Shown here: positions 1-12,289 of the stretch, one piece after another
Layout: the number at the start of each line of letters is the position of its first letter
How positions within the stretch are numbered: position 1 is the first letter of the stretch
Assembly (NCBI GenBank): GCA_940671915.1
Contig: CALNVZ010000649.1
Location: forward strand, 2,261,247-2,325,246
Origin: Paracentrotus lividus
Taxonomy: Eukaryota > Echinodermata > Echinoidea > Camarodonta > Echinidae
Reading direction: 5' to 3'
DNA length: 64,000 bases
Translations under genes and position numbers: made by a program
Notes under the pieces: model-generated
The model's database searches: none
What the model saw: the letters and a program-made list of their open reading frames with translations, nothing else
What the model was told of the DNA's origin: nothing

Positions 1-460
1 ACTGACCCCATCAAACTGCATATCTTCTGGTTACAGTTATAAGGACATTATAGCATACATCGTTGTTCATTTTAATGTCCTTCTGACTACAGTATTATAA
101 AGCAAATGATATTATTCTGACCTTCTAAGTTTGATTGAGAAGTACTCTCAAAGCCGAGGTCAATACTGTATTTTACTAAGAATATTCCAACATGTATATT
201 CATGCAAATAGACCTATAGAGGAATATGTAAATTAGAAAATTATAGGACACTGTATAAGGTACATGTTCAGTACATTCAGCCAAGAAAATGAATAGTTAT
301 GTTTGTGCGTCCAGCAGTGCATAAAGTTCCACAGTTCAAGTCTTAGGGCACACTGATAAAACATAATGGCGGAAAAGACCTTTAAATTCAATCATAAACA
401 TGGAGAACAAAAATTATCCACAAGCATTTACAAAACAATACCTGGGTGGTGTTTCACCAA

Positions 461-961
461 GAGTGTGTTCAATGTCCAGTTTCAAATTTATACGCCAACA
501 TGAATCATGATACAAAACGCAATCACAAAACACAAACACAAACGCGATCAGCAGTGCACCGTTCAGTGTACAAAATTTAAAGCTGATTATATTTCCATTG
601 TCTTTAAATTCCCTGCTCTAAAAAAAACAAACATCTTCTCCTTTTTTCACTTGCACCGGAAGCTTCCATTGCGAGAGCACATTTAAACGCGTTTGAAAAC
701 TCAATCCTGTTCAGTGTCGCATTTTGTTGCAATCGCGATGCTCAAGGTCGTAAAATTTAAGCTGATTGTGTTTCAAAACTCATGTTTTTCGGCGTTTAAA
801 TTTTCCTCCGAATCGAGATTTGAAACACGTTTACTTTTACGACCGGGAATGGGGACAATGAACACCCACTTTGTTTCTCTTTATATCAGCGTTTTGTAAT
901 TGCGTTTTGTATCATGATTCATGTTGGCGTATAAATTTGAAACAGGACATTGAACACACTC
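461..961. mobile_element. MITE family A, copy 1 (501 bp)
   Basis: Terminal inverted repeats of about 62 bp start GAGTGTGTTCAATGTCC and end with the complement. The element is flanked by the direct repeat CAA (458-460 and 962-964). A second copy is at 44606-45115 in opposite orientation, flanked by TAA on both sides. Three-base TWA-like duplications suggest a non-autonomous PIF/Harbinger element. The open frame inside at 693-899 is shared by the other copy but has no transposase motif. Confidence 0.8.
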
Positions 962-1075
962 CAAGTCGTGTAAAGTTACAAATGACTTTACAGACGACTG
1001 GAACATGAATTGTTTACCATTCGTTCGTAAAGCTGTCCGTAACTTACCAAGAGCTTTGTGAAGCACCACCTAGTT
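962..1075. mobile_element. Remnant of an older inverted-repeat element, with a relative at 47098-47126
   Basis: The bases around AATGACTTTAC-AGACGACTGG match the complement of 47098-47126. The right end (AAGCACCACCTAG) is complementary to CTGGGTGGTGTTTCACC at 442-458. Family A copy 1 therefore appears to have landed inside this older element, splitting its ends to 441-460 and 962-1075. Confidence 0.45.
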
Positions 1076-1078
1076 CTC

Positions 1079-2232
1079 AAATTCCATAAAGGTAAGAAAT
1101 GGATCAAACTGTTGTCAAAGTTTGTCTCTTTCATGATGAAAGATCACAAGGAGCTTAAAAATCTCTTTGGGTGGCCTTTATGAAAAGTGTTTGAAATGGA
1201 TGAATGTTTTTCAAGACCACAAGAGGTTTGAGAATAATATGTGGTGAAGAATTTACCCATGTTACCATAAATTTTGGTGAGCTGTCACTGGAGCGTTGGA
1301 AAGATTTTGTTAGCTGTCAATAATAGCCATTCAATCGGATTCTCTTGAAAGATGCCACACATGAAGTTAAGAAATGATGGTCTTTGTAATTGGTATTTCT
1401 TTCATTTTATTTTTTACTTTTTTAACTTCTCTCTATAAGAATTATTATTTCTTTAGTCCTTGAGAAGGGCATGATCTAATTGGGTTCTGACGCCATTTAT
1501 GGGTTTTGGATTATATGTTCGACATTTTATCAGACATGATTCTTGTGAAACCTGTCTGTGAGAACTTGTAATTTTGTATACAGATATTAAAAATATGTTT
1601 CAGTATTAATTCAATGTGAATTTTATGAAATCCTGATCTGCTACTGCTAAACTCACTATACATTTTGTATTAAGTTGCTAGGTCATTTGTCTGTCCTGGG
1701 AATCAATCTAGGAATTGTAGTGTTAGTGAAAGGAAGATCAAAAGTGCTATTCTGGAACTAATTTAAGTCTTAAATTAAGAGATTGTGGTGGGAAGCACTG
1801 TAAACCTGACATCCTGTTTTGAAGAGATCTTTTCCTGCAAGTCTCATGTTAACCCTTCATTGTCTGGCTAATGTTCAAGAAAAGGATAATGATAAACAAC
1901 AACAATGTAGTCATTGGTAATGTTGCCTCCCCCCCCCAAAAAAAAAAAGAAAAAAAAAAAGAAGAAAAACTTATCTACATTTGTATGTGTGTACTTTTAA
2001 CACTTAGATAAAACTTGATTTTTTGCAATGTTTTTTTTTTTAATGTGCTCTTTTCCCTTTAATTCATGTTTGTGCCTTTTTTTTGTTTGAATATTGGCTT
2101 TCTATTCATTCTTGTGGTATACCCTCACACCAGGAACAAGCTGCAGTAGGAATATTCAGAAAAAAGGACATGAACTCTTCTGGGAATTAACAACCAAAGG
2201 TTAAAATTCATTGTACACCTTTTACTTCCAAA

Positions 2233-2284
<52 letters not shown>

Positions 2285-4560
2285 GGGGGGGGCTTTTGTT
2301 TTTTGTTTGCAAAGCTACTTTTTCAAAGGTTTATGCTTAAATTTTGAACATGTACATGAAGGCCTAGGTGTACTTTCTTAAATTTCATTGATGTTTACTT
2401 AGCCCCCCCCCCCCAAACAAGACCCATGTCATCATGTAGAGCCAGTCTTGTTTTGAAAGTTGTCTAAATCAAGGCAAACCGGAAGGATTCTGAATCTTAT
2501 TTGCACACAACAGCAGATGCTCACTTCCAATACAAATGAAAATGAATAAAATTAAGGTCATCAACCCCAAGCTTCTGGTATTAAATCTCCAACAATAGAT
2601 CTGGATGTACAAATGTAGGAGGAAGCTCTTAAGATGTTCACCAAAAGATTATCCGTCTCAGGGGGCATTTTTGTACCCCTTTTAAGCCATTTGTTTGGGT
2701 TCATTATCCAAAAGAGGTAAAGGCTTGAGAGATGCTTTATACTGAGGAGTAAATCCTTCTTTATAATTGTATGGATTCAATTTCAATTCAATTTCAATTT
2801 CAGTATTTATTAATTCCGTTCTTTCAGGAAAAAAAACAACAACAAAATAACATAGCAATCATATAAACATAATCTTAAAAACAACGTATTACAAAATTAA
2901 TTGAAATTTAAAGCACAATCTTAGGCATAAACATCTTGTTGCATTTGAAGAAAAAACAGAATAAGAGACATGTTAAAAAGCATGGCTTGTAGATTACATG
3001 CCCCTATAAAGTGAAAAAAATACAACGCATAGCAATTCCATTATTTTATGTTGTGCTATTCAAATATAAATTCTACGCATATATACATATTATTTTACAA
3101 AATGATAATGTAAAGTGAATAACGATGGGAGGGAGAAAAGATGATTCATGAGTAAAAAAAAAAAGGGGGGAAGAACATAACAATAGGACTAAAGATCCAT
3201 AACATTTTGCTTCAAACAATGAATTTGAGGATTATATGAAACTAGGATACTTGTTCAAGTACATGTACACGTAGGCCAACATATAGGCATATATCTAATC
3301 TGCAAACAATATTAAATTAAGCAGCAATTATTCATATTTCCTCAGACCTAAAACTCTGGATTATGTTTACATATTTATGTCCCTCTTTTTATTTTTTATT
3401 TATTTTTTATTTTTTATTTTTTTAGGGGGGGGGGAGCGTGGAACGGGAGACCAAATTTGTCAGCCGTGACCTGATGTACACAATATTTACAAAAGAGCTG
3501 TTTGAAGCTACTGTATCAAATCAGGAATGAGTTTACATGTAACCTACACTTTATGATACATGTATGAATTATAAACCCCTCCAGCCACAATTCTCACGCT
3601 TTTCACTCGAAGATAAACCAATAAAAATGTGCAGTGGCATAATTTGATCAAATACTCCAACCACTTAAGCCTACATGTCGTCCATACTACGCCTGCCACA
3701 CTGTCCAGTCTGGCACCACAAAGACAATAGACGGGTCAATTATTACATTATAGGTGTTGCTTTACTAGAACGATGTTTCAAAATAGCCCACTTCAAGATG
3801 GATGAGGGGAAATATCCTGAAGTCAGCTGGAGTGAGAAAGTGATGCATTATTTGACCGAAGAAGCTTTGAAATAGCTAATTTCACAAACTACATGTACTT
3901 CATTTTTAATGTATCTCAAAGCGCAAGCTTGATATTGAACTTAAAAAACTTGGTTTTGTGATGAACCTGTGACCCCATTGACTTGGTTTTGGCTTACCTC
4001 TTTCTGCGGTCAGGCGAAGCTTTGCCCTAATGAGCACCACTTAATTTAGCTTGCTATTTCAGTAATAAGCTCAAGATAATTTATTTTCTTTAATTGAAAC
4101 TTTTAAAACTATTTTTACATGATTATGAAAAAGCATAGTCATACTAATGAACATATAGGCCTAATAATAAAAATATAAAAGACATTAGGACCCACATGTA
4201 CAATAATATTGACAGTCTGATCTTGCTTATTCATCATGGGATCAGTTTTAGGCAGGCTAGTTTTAAAATCATGTTTGTGTGAAGCAGCACCAATAATGCC
4301 TCACACATCATACATGTCGGGTACCTAATGTACATGTACTGTTTATGGTTCATATCCATGCATTATCGTTGGTTTTGGAGTGGTTTGGGTAAATTCAGTA
4401 GTGTGACAGGGTATAAATTCTTTAATTCATAACATGCATTGGATGCAGGGGATGTGTCATCATTGTTGAATTAATTCAGTGCGGTCCTTGGTCGCAATTC
4501 ACTGCATTTCGATGACAGCTGCAGTGACAGTTGGCTGTGTACCATAATAGTTTCTCATTT
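1079..4560. other. No gene seen; homopolymer-rich AT-rich DNA
   Basis: No supported exon. T48 followed by G9 lies at 2236-2292, a C11 run at 2403-2413 and a T/A-rich run ending in G10 near 3390-3432. The stretch from 2776, opening with repeated TTTCAA words, resembles the 3' tail of a degraded retroelement but no ORF supports this. A 66-codon frame at 3675-3875 is not recognised. Confidence 0.5.
2236..2292. repeat. T48 G9 homopolymer run
   Basis: Forty-eight T followed directly by nine G. Abrupt T-to-G or A-to-C homopolymer switches recur at 18050-18066, 21167-21200, 26821-26832 and 52098-52132. Confidence 0.95.
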
Positions 4561-4634
4561 GAAGGTAATGGTGGCATCTCATTTCGCGGGGATTTCTTTG
4601 CGACTCGGACACTCAGAGACGTCTCTGATACTTT

Positions 4635-6983
4635 TTATGCCTCCGCCACCGAAGGTGGTGCTGGAGGCATCATGTTTTCGGGTGCTCCGTCCATCGGTAC
4701 GTCCGTATGTCTGTACGTCCGTCCGTACGTCCCGCTTGCTCGTTATCGCAATATCTCAAGAACCACTTGCGATATCAACTTCAAACTTAGGGATAGTATG
4801 TACCACCATAGGAAGATGATCTGATGAGATTTTGGAGTATGTAGGTCAAAGGTCAAGGTCACGGAGGTCAAAAATAGTGAAATTCTATGTTTTGAGTTCG
4901 TTATCGCGATATCTCAAGAACTGTTTGAGATATGAGCTTCAAGCTTAGGTGTAGTATGTATGCCATAGGAAGATGATCTGATTAGATTATGGATTATATA
5001 GCTCAAGCAAAGGTCAAGGTCACGGAGGTCAATAGTGAAATTCTATGTATTGAGTTCGTTATCGCAATATCTTAAGAACCATTTGAGATATGAGCTTAAA
5101 ACTTAGGACTGTTAGGTGTAGTATGTACCTCCATAGGAAGATGATCTGATTAGATTATGGCCATGTGTTTTAAACTGGGCCCCCATATAGGTGGTGCCGT
5201 TACATTTGCGCGACAAGCACAAACATGAAAAAGGATATAAAATTTTAAATACATGTGCCATATGGGTATATTTGGTACTAAAGTGAAGGAAATATATCTG
5301 CCAATAACTTAATATTAGAAGAAATACCAATGGTGCACTCATTTACAAGTAATTAGCAATTAATTAACTTGAAGTAGCCATTTTTGCACGGTGGTGGAGG
5401 AGGAGGAGCATGAGGAGGAGGAGCATAAATTTCTGTTGCATTAATAAATCAGGTTTTAACATCATAAAATCTAACATAAGACAGTTAAATTGGAATATTA
5501 TATCTATCTATTAGTAACAGTGTGTAAAATATGAAATTAAGAATACCTAATTAGGCTAATTAAGTTAATCACTTTAATTAATTAATGTAAAATCAGTAAA
5601 ATAATGTGATTTAACTTGTCTAGATTGTGGTCGTCAGGTATTTCTACGATTCCCAAAGTGAAGTAAAATATTAGTTGATGCTAGGACATGGGTTTACTTA
5701 TTCAGCCTGCATGTTTAATTGTATTCTCACTACCATTTACCTATGCTTTGTTTACACAAAATAAAAGGAACTGTAATAATTGGATTGAGTTATATTGGTG
5801 AGGCACAGCAAATCCAACCACCAAAAAACCCCACCATCTTAGACATTCCTCAACTCCATTATTAAAGGCATTGTCTTCCCTAATGAAGTGAGATAATGAT
5901 GATGATGATGGCTCTACCGCATGTATGATTCAGTATTGCATAACATCTGTTTGCCATAAAAGTTATTTCATGGGTGATTGATTATTTACAATTCAAACTA
6001 CATTTTACAATTGAACATCACTGCATTGGCTTGATATGCTTTATCCTCACCAGGTAGATCATCTCAGAGATACCTTGCACGTGTCGGTTGACATGTCTCA
6101 ACATGAACCAGATCAAATTAATTGTTTTAATAAGCACTGTAGATATATTTTATTGTAGTAAGTATTTGCAAACTATATTCATGTAACACTATATAACTTC
6201 AAATAGATTATAAGACAAAACTGTGTCATATTTTGGAAGTAAATCATGCATTACTCATTGTAACACATATTTACCCAAATTTTCCTATCAGAAATTTTTG
6301 CTGAAAAGATGATCGCGCAAAATTATTTTTAAAAAGCTTACCCCTAACAAGTTATACATTGTTGGAAAGGTCTGACTTTGAGGAGTTCAAATATGCATGT
6401 CTTTTGTTGTAGGGTGAAATTTTGTTTCCATGGTAACCTTTTTCTGGAAGTACTTTTTTCCATCCGTTTTCGACATATTTGGCTCTGTAACTCCTTATGA
6501 CTTCCCCATATCCCTTTTCTGATAGTATTTTTGGATTCCTCAGACAATTCTCTTTCAGAATATGTACACTTTTATAGGTATAAGATGTCAAATGTAAGAA
6601 GAATATTCGATTGAATAAAAACTGTACAATTCCTTGGAAAACTTGGGTTGTAACAGAAAAGGGCCCACCTCATAACGCATGGCCATATGGATTATATAGG
6701 TCAAAGGTCAAGGGTCACAGAGGTCAAGATGTGAAAATCCATGTATTGAGTTTGTCATCGCGATATCTCGGGAACCAATTAAGATATAAACTTCAAATTT
6801 AAGGGTAGTATCGATCACCAGAGGAATATGGTCTGATTAGGTTTGGGGTCACAAGGTCAAAGGTCAAGGTCAAAAATGTCATTCTATAATGCAAAATGAA
6901 TAGATGAATGTTCAATATTTTTCTGATCTGGCAATGGCGGAGGCATATATTTCGACCGCTCGCAGTCGAGGATTCATCTTGTT
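4635..6983. mobile_element. TATGCCTCCGCCAC element with internal 110-170 bp repeats, copy 1
   Basis: The left end TATGCCTCCGCCAC forms a hairpin with GGTGGTGCTGGAGGCA. The right end GGCGGAGGCATA (6935-6946) is the inverted partner, followed by a second small hairpin around CGACCGCTCGCAGTCG. The interior repeats the blocks ATCGCGATATCTCAAGAAC and AGGTCAAAGGTCAAGG several times. A less interrupted copy is at 40897-41737. No transposase frame is visible, so it is non-autonomous. A 1.5-kb insertion occupies 5161-6685. Confidence 0.75.
5161..6685. mobile_element. 1.5-kb insertion within the TATGCCTCCGCCAC element
   Basis: The host repeat breaks after GATTAGATTATGG and resumes near 6685 at ATATGGATTATATAGGTC. 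The ends TGGCCATGTGTT...TGGGCCC and its approximate complement GGGCCCACC...CGCATGGCC form imperfect TIRs of about 24 bp. The interior is AT-rich and includes a GATGAT run at 5894-5910 and short frames near 6344-6591. I recognise no transposase. Confidence 0.55.
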
Positions 6984-6986
6984 TTC

Positions 6987-7400
6987 CATTGCGGAGACAT
7001 CTCTGATATTTTTTTCTGTTGCAGAGACATCTCCAATGCTTTTTTTTTCTGTTGCGGAGACGTCTATTATACTTTTTTTTTTACTGTCGCAGAGACGTGT
7101 CCATTACTGTATAAGTGGTTATTTTCGCGGTGACATTATTTTCGCGAATTTCGCGAGTCGGTGATCGAGAAAATTTCCACTTCAATACAAGGCTGTTTAT
7201 AGAAATTTCCCCAACTAGTCCAAAATCGCGAAAATATCGGCTTATACAGTACTTTTTTATGTCGTAGAGATGTCTCTAATACTTTTTTCCATCACGGAGA
7301 CGTCTCCGATACTTTTTTTCTGTCACAGAGACGACTCTGAGATGTCTCAGCGCTGTCTCCACAACAAGTTTCAAAACCATCTCAAACCCGTCTCAAAGTA
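6987..7400. repeat. Minisatellite of about 40 bp with a GAGACGTCTC core
   Basis: Roughly seven diverged units of the pattern TGTCGCAGAGACGTCTCC followed by ATACTTTTTT. The core is a near-palindrome. The array is part of the outer element 4566-7444 and is split by the MITE at 7105-7251. Confidence 0.7.
7105..7251. mobile_element. Short TA-flanked MITE (143 bp plus TA)
   Basis: Ends CTGTATAAGTGGTTATTTTC and GAAAATATCGGCTTATACAG form imperfect TIRs of about 25 bp bounded by TA on each side. It is inserted inside a unit of the 40-bp minisatellite, so the uninterrupted neighbouring units show the empty site and confirm a TA duplication. This is typical of Tc1/mariner-derived MITEs. Confidence 0.8.
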
Positions 7401-7444
7401 TATAATCCCAAATTCGTTTCATGGCAAGTGAGATACCACCATTA

Positions 7445-7984
7445 GGCCTATCATAGACATAAAGAGGGTCTATGGGCCTACGATGGCATAGGCCCATTAA
7501 ATATGTTGTGATATTTGCAATATTTTGCAGATAAAGCCTTTGTGAGTCTGGGTATCTTGCAAAATTTGCTCAAGTGACCGCATGAAGTTTGTCTACCTTT
7601 AATATTTCAGTTGTTATTTATTTAGGATTATAACTGAATATTGTCTTTTGTAGGGCTATAATGCTGTTATAATGCTCTGTAAAATAATATGGAAACATAA
7701 TGAACTTTTCAAAATGAACTTTATAGGCCTTTTTGATTTCAATCAATGATAAAATGACTTCAACACCTTTTGTTTCAAATACTACTCATGAACATTCATT
7801 TACCGGTAGTTTGACATTGTCTTCCCCCACAGATGCCCATAATATGATAAATGATGCTTTTTAGTCAAAAGGAAAGTTTTCCAGTTGACCATGAAGTCAT
7901 GCAACATGAAACCTGTACCATTATCTTTGGCAAGGTCATAAATCAGACAAAGATGGGTCATAAACATTCTTTAAAACCCCAGCC
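7445..7984. other. No feature seen
   Basis: AT-rich single-copy-looking DNA without a supported ORF, TIR or array. Confidence 0.4.
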
Positions 7985-8205
7985 ACAATAGGCGTTTTCT
8001 GCACTAGCTTGAGTTAGCGTGCTATTTGTTTTCAGATGAATAATTCCGATCAGAGAAGATCAGCTTTTTCTCTCAAATAGCGCACTAAATTAGATGAAAT
8101 GCCAATCATCTTGAGGTTTGTACAAAAACTTGAGCTGGTTTTGTGGATTTGGTACGAATTAGCGTGCTAAATTGTGCAGTGCTGCACTAGCTTGAAATAA
8201 GCCCA
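7985..8205. mobile_element. MITE family B, truncated copy
   Basis: Starts CACAATAGGCG and contains CTGCACTAGCTTGAG and a GGTACGAATTAGCGTGCTA block. It aligns with the reverse complement of the right half of the complete copy at 37895-38343 and stops short of the other TIR. Confidence 0.6.
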
Positions 8206-10653
8206 GTGTGTAACATCCGGCTCCAGCTAGAACTACCATACTAGTCATATGTAAAACTCAACTTGTGTCTGATGTAACATCACTTTTACACTACAGGTGA
8301 CTTTGGGCTATTTCCCCTGATCCACCATGAAGCTGGTTATTTGCTTACTTTGTTCTGGTAAAGCAACACCTACTTTGGACTCCCAACCCAAGACTTTTGG
8401 TAGAAACCACCAAACAAATAACTCGGTTTTGAGGAATCCTGTAAATAGGCGTCAAATGGAGGATTTTCTTTCTGATAGCTCCCATGTCATGATATGATTT
8501 ATGATATTGTCGTGAATGAGTCACCACAGACTACTAGAAGAGTTTGACCTCCGTTGACCTCTCCTAAATTGGCCAGACTCCACTTCAGCATGCAGGTGTC
8601 TGCAACCTGTTAGTGTTACGATTCTCAAGGGAAAATAGAATATTTTGGAAAAGATCAAGCTTCAAGTAGCCACATTTGTAGATCATGATAAGTTATCACA
8701 CTTGTACAGCAATACAAAGCATAGGTAAAGCTTTCTCCTCCAAGGGTAAAGATGGGGGGGGGGTGATGACATGATGCTCCCATATCATGTAGGCCTATGT
8801 ACTGAAAGCCCTATAATGCTGATGTTTCCATTTTATCAGAGTTTTGAGTTCTGTACATTACTTGTGGATCATAGGTTATAGGAAATTTCATATATCAATA
8901 ATTTGACTCATCCACGATTACTCTTTTTCTTCTTCTTGTTAATAAGCTGCAGGAGGTTTGAAATACTTTCTATTGTGTACCAAAGCAAACATCATTTATG
9001 AATGGTAATCTTTATTAAAAAGAAATCATCAACCATTGCATTTTTATGAATGTAAAATGTAACTAGCCTTGTGTATTATAAACAAAAATGTCAATTTCAG
9101 TAATTCCATGTAAGCCTACATGTATTTTGTTTTGCATACATGTAGGCCTATAAACTCTATTTTGGTAGCTGCATCTTCAAAATCAATGTCCTCTGAAAAT
9201 AGGAATTGTTATTTTCAATGGAATGTCGTGATACAGTCGGTAATTCTTGCCGGTTCTGTCAGTCTCTTTTAATAAAACTCAACCATCTTGTTTACGAAAT
9301 CCTCCAACCCGAATAAAGACATAAGATGTGTACCCACACAATCTCCACTAAAGTGCATTAATGTGTATGTAGCTTCACTCCAATGCAGTATATTTTATCA
9401 CAGAGTAAAAATGACATTGAAGCAATGAATATCATGTAAAGTGCATATTTCATGAAAAAGTATGTACATACATGTAGGGCATCCAGATGCCTATATTTAA
9501 TTTGTTGCTTGAAAACAATATGTTCATTTTGCAAAAGTTTATATACTTTGAACATATAATGTTATAACCTTGAAAAAGACTATGGTATATTGTTATGATA
9601 TAAAATACATTTCCCTTGGCCTGAAGCCTCTGTACAACACTCAAAAAGTGCATATGTAATTGATGAAGATATTATGCTCTCTATTGAAAAGGATTTGCGA
9701 GAGCTGGTATGATTTGTATGATACTGCATCTCCTAAATTGATATAGCCTAAACCATGAAACTTATGCATTTTCTGGTTTAGGGAGTGGGAAGGGGATGAA
9801 GAGGGGGGGGGGGGGGGGGGGGGGAGGTGTAATACCATCAAAATTAAAATTATAAATAAATAAATAAATCTAAAAATTTTATACTTTAGTTCAGGCTGTC
9901 AGGAAACCTATAAAATGTGCATCATGGGTAATTAGGAAAATGTTCAGCTCTCTTGTTGGCAAATAAGGTCAAACACCCCCAATTTAAAATGAGCTAATGC
10001 TGCCCCTGCGAAAAATTGGAAGCCAGTAAATTGTATTGTGGAGAAAGCCTTCCAGTAGTCCCCCAAGTATACTGAGTAGTTAATGATAAATTTATTGTTG
10101 TATTGTAGCCACTAGAATTTTTTTTTTTTTTTTTGGATAAAGGAATATGAAATCGAGTTGAACCATAACCACTCACTCACTCAATCCCTTGACTCTCCCA
10201 GAGTCGTTGGGGGGATTTGAGAGCAGAAGAAGCACATACACCATACACCCTCTCAGAAAATGATGAACAAAATGCTTGTGAGCAGATCAATCGGAATAAA
10301 TACATGCCCTTTGCTATTGAAAATTAACAGCAATTTTGAATAGCTCTTGAGCAGTTCAAGAATTTAATAGAATTTACCTCAAGCCTTGACATATTGGTTA
10401 TCACTGGGCTACAGTGTATATTATTATGTTCTTAGCCAGAACAGCACAACACCAAAGTTTATTACTGCTGTCATAACTTTATCAACAACCGTAAAAATTG
10501 TTTTTCAGGTTTTTGATGGAGTTTATGAAGGTTATTGCGTTCATTCACACAACTGTCCTCTGAAATCATCCACTAATGCTCTCAGGGTTTCTAGGTAGTG
10601 CATACTTTGTGGTGTGGCCTTTGACTGATGTTCCACATCCATTTCTATTCCAG
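8206..10653. other. No gene seen; G22 run at 9803-9824
   Basis: AT-rich DNA. Simple-sequence runs include G9 at 8752-8763 (approximate), G22 at 9803-9824, (AAAT)n near 9853-9870 and a T run near 10118-10135. Short frames are not recognisable. Confidence 0.4.
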
Positions 10654-10771
10654 ACAGTTTATATACACAGAGAAGGTGAAAGTGGTAGAAGGTTCGCTGA
10701 AAGGCCATCTCAATCTCATGCCTACAAATCCATTCAAATGTTAATAAGGAGAAATGTATATTTATCAACAG
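10654..10771 (+). other. Weak candidate exon with consensus splice sites
   Basis: A 118-base block lies between a good acceptor (TTTCTATTCCAG at 10642-10653) and a good donor (CAG then GTGAGC at 10772). It is open in one frame (HREGESGRRFAERPSQSHAY within it) but joins out of frame to the next candidate at 11118. It could be a 5' untranslated exon of the DDR gene or a chance pairing of sites. Confidence 0.22.
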
Positions 10772-11117
10772 GTGAGCCTGTAGACAGAAGAATTCTGTCT
10801 CCCCCCCCTTCATATTTAAACACTGTGCAGTGCTATGCCGGGTTACATGTACATGTATGTGCTGCATACTACTGAAGCCCATGCAATTTGAATGATTTGT
10901 CAAGGAGAGCAGTACTTGTTACATGCATGCTATTGTATTTCAAATTACATTTCATGTAGTACTTTGTTTTGTTATACACTGTCCTTAAAAATTTTGTGTT
11001 TGGTTTTAATTGCATTTTCGCCCTGTTCACATTTTGTGCCAAGTCTCTTTGCCAATTTGAATATTTGTTCTCAAAATCATTTTATTTCATCTTTTTTTTT
11101 CTGTTTGTAAATTGTAG

Positions 11118-11156
11118 GTCTGTGAGCAAAGGTACACACATGGTTAGAGAAAAATG
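11118..11156 (+). other. Weak candidate 39-base exon
   Basis: A strong T-rich acceptor ending TTGTAG (11117) and a strong donor ATG then GTAAGTAAA (11157) bound 39 bases. Joined to 10654-10771 the only open frame meets a stop at once, so a coding role is unlikely. A non-coding leader exon is possible. Confidence 0.2.
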
Positions 11157-11689
11157 GTAAGTAAATTTTTTGGGGTGCTATTTTAAAATTTTAAAAGATT
11201 TGAATGCCACTAAAAGTTTGTTTCACATGAAAATACCCCTCCCATCCCAACTCTACTTGAACATGAATATGTGATAATTTTTTGACCTAATTTTCATGTT
11301 AATTGGTAACTTCACATCTGGTGTGCAGGTGGCTAATTTGTCATAACCAAGTACATATGTATACATGTATTCCAGAACTATGTTGATTTGTTTGGATCAA
11401 TTCTAAACATCCCATCATCCATGAAACATCATCCATGTTTCCAGGAACACTGACTTTATTTCAAATAAACACAATTTACATCACATCTGTGCCTGATGCT
11501 ACCATTTTTAAAGCTCCTTCGCTGATATGTTCTTGATAACATGGTGTTAGAAACCTCCATTAGCCCCATATATCATACTCCCAAATGAGCATGAACATAC
11601 AAATATCTATCATACCACTAAGCTATCACTTGCATGTCACTTTGTCCCATAATTGGAAAATACTTTAAAGCTCTTATCCTCTTGTTTAA

Positions 11690-11960
11690 ACCGTGATGAT
11701 GCTCTTATCAGCGCATCGTATCTCCAACAGCGGGAGTGTTTATTTTTTAAAAGACACGTGTGGTATCAGTCTTGGGGTCAGAAGCGCTGGCAGGCGATAC
11801 GTAGCGCCGACAGATCGTTTGTCATTTTGGGCAGTCTAGCGAGCATCTCTGTCACCCGGCCCGGATCTCTAGCTGGCAGGGCGTGACGTCTCATTGCGCT
11901 TCTGATTACCCATTGTGTATAAACAAAGATGGCTTCATCTACGCTCGTTTGTAATCGTGT
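11690..11960. promoter_or_regulatory. CpG-richer unique patch with E-box and CRE-like sites
   Basis: In otherwise CpG-poor DNA this patch has many CpGs and several factor-like sites: CACGTG at 11755-11760, TGACGTC at 11884-11890, GATA-type TTATCA and GATACG, and AGCGCT. A 77-codon frame on + and a 62-codon frame on - overlap here and neither is recognised. It could be an enhancer or promoter about 14 kb upstream of the DDR leader, or an exon of an unknown gene. Confidence 0.3.
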
Positions 11961-12129
11961 CTTCATTCTATCTCCATCAGGGTGCTTGCTGGTAGACTGT
12001 GATGATTAAATCATTAGGTTGACATTTGTCAAGTCATGCCTTCTCTTGCGGATTGCTGTTCCCTGTCTCATGAAGGTACATGGGTGACACAACGTTTTCT
12101 CCTGTGACAATTGCTCCGGCCTTTATTTG

Positions 12130-12285
12130 ATTTGAAATGTAGGGTTAGAGTTAGGTTTAGGGTAGGGTATAATGATAATGTAAGTCCGGGGTTGAACTTG
12201 AAGTTAAGTCATTTGTTTAGTGTACGGAATTTCAAGCTGAGCAATTGTCGTCAGAGCAAATGTCATGGAATTTGTACATACAAAT
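12130..12285 (+). repeat. Dispersed repeat with TTAGGG-like start, copy 1
   Basis: Runs from GGGTTAGAGTTAGGTTTAGG to GAGCAAATGTCATGGAATT. A diverged copy in the opposite orientation is at 19365-19530, sharing the GAGC-(A/G)ATTGT and AGCAAATGTCATGGAATT blocks and the TTAGGG-like words. No ORF; family unknown. Confidence 0.5.
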
Positions 12286-12289
12286 ATGT

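Larger units (their letters stand above)
4566..7444. mobile_element. Outer element of a four-level transposon nest
   Basis: The left end reads TAATGGTGGCATCTCA (4566) and the right end is its near complement TGAGATACCACCATTA (7429-7444), so TA flanks both sides as in Tc1/mariner-type insertions. A compact relative without the insertions lies at 15197-15478. Between the ends are GAGACGTCTC-type repeats interrupted by a large element (4635-6983) and a small MITE (7105-7251). Confidence 0.7.

Noticed and set aside
10541..10903. 120-codon minus-strand ORF overlapping an open plus-strand frame
   Set aside because: No recognisable motif, and the plus strand of the same stretch has better splice signals; listed only as a weak candidate exon.
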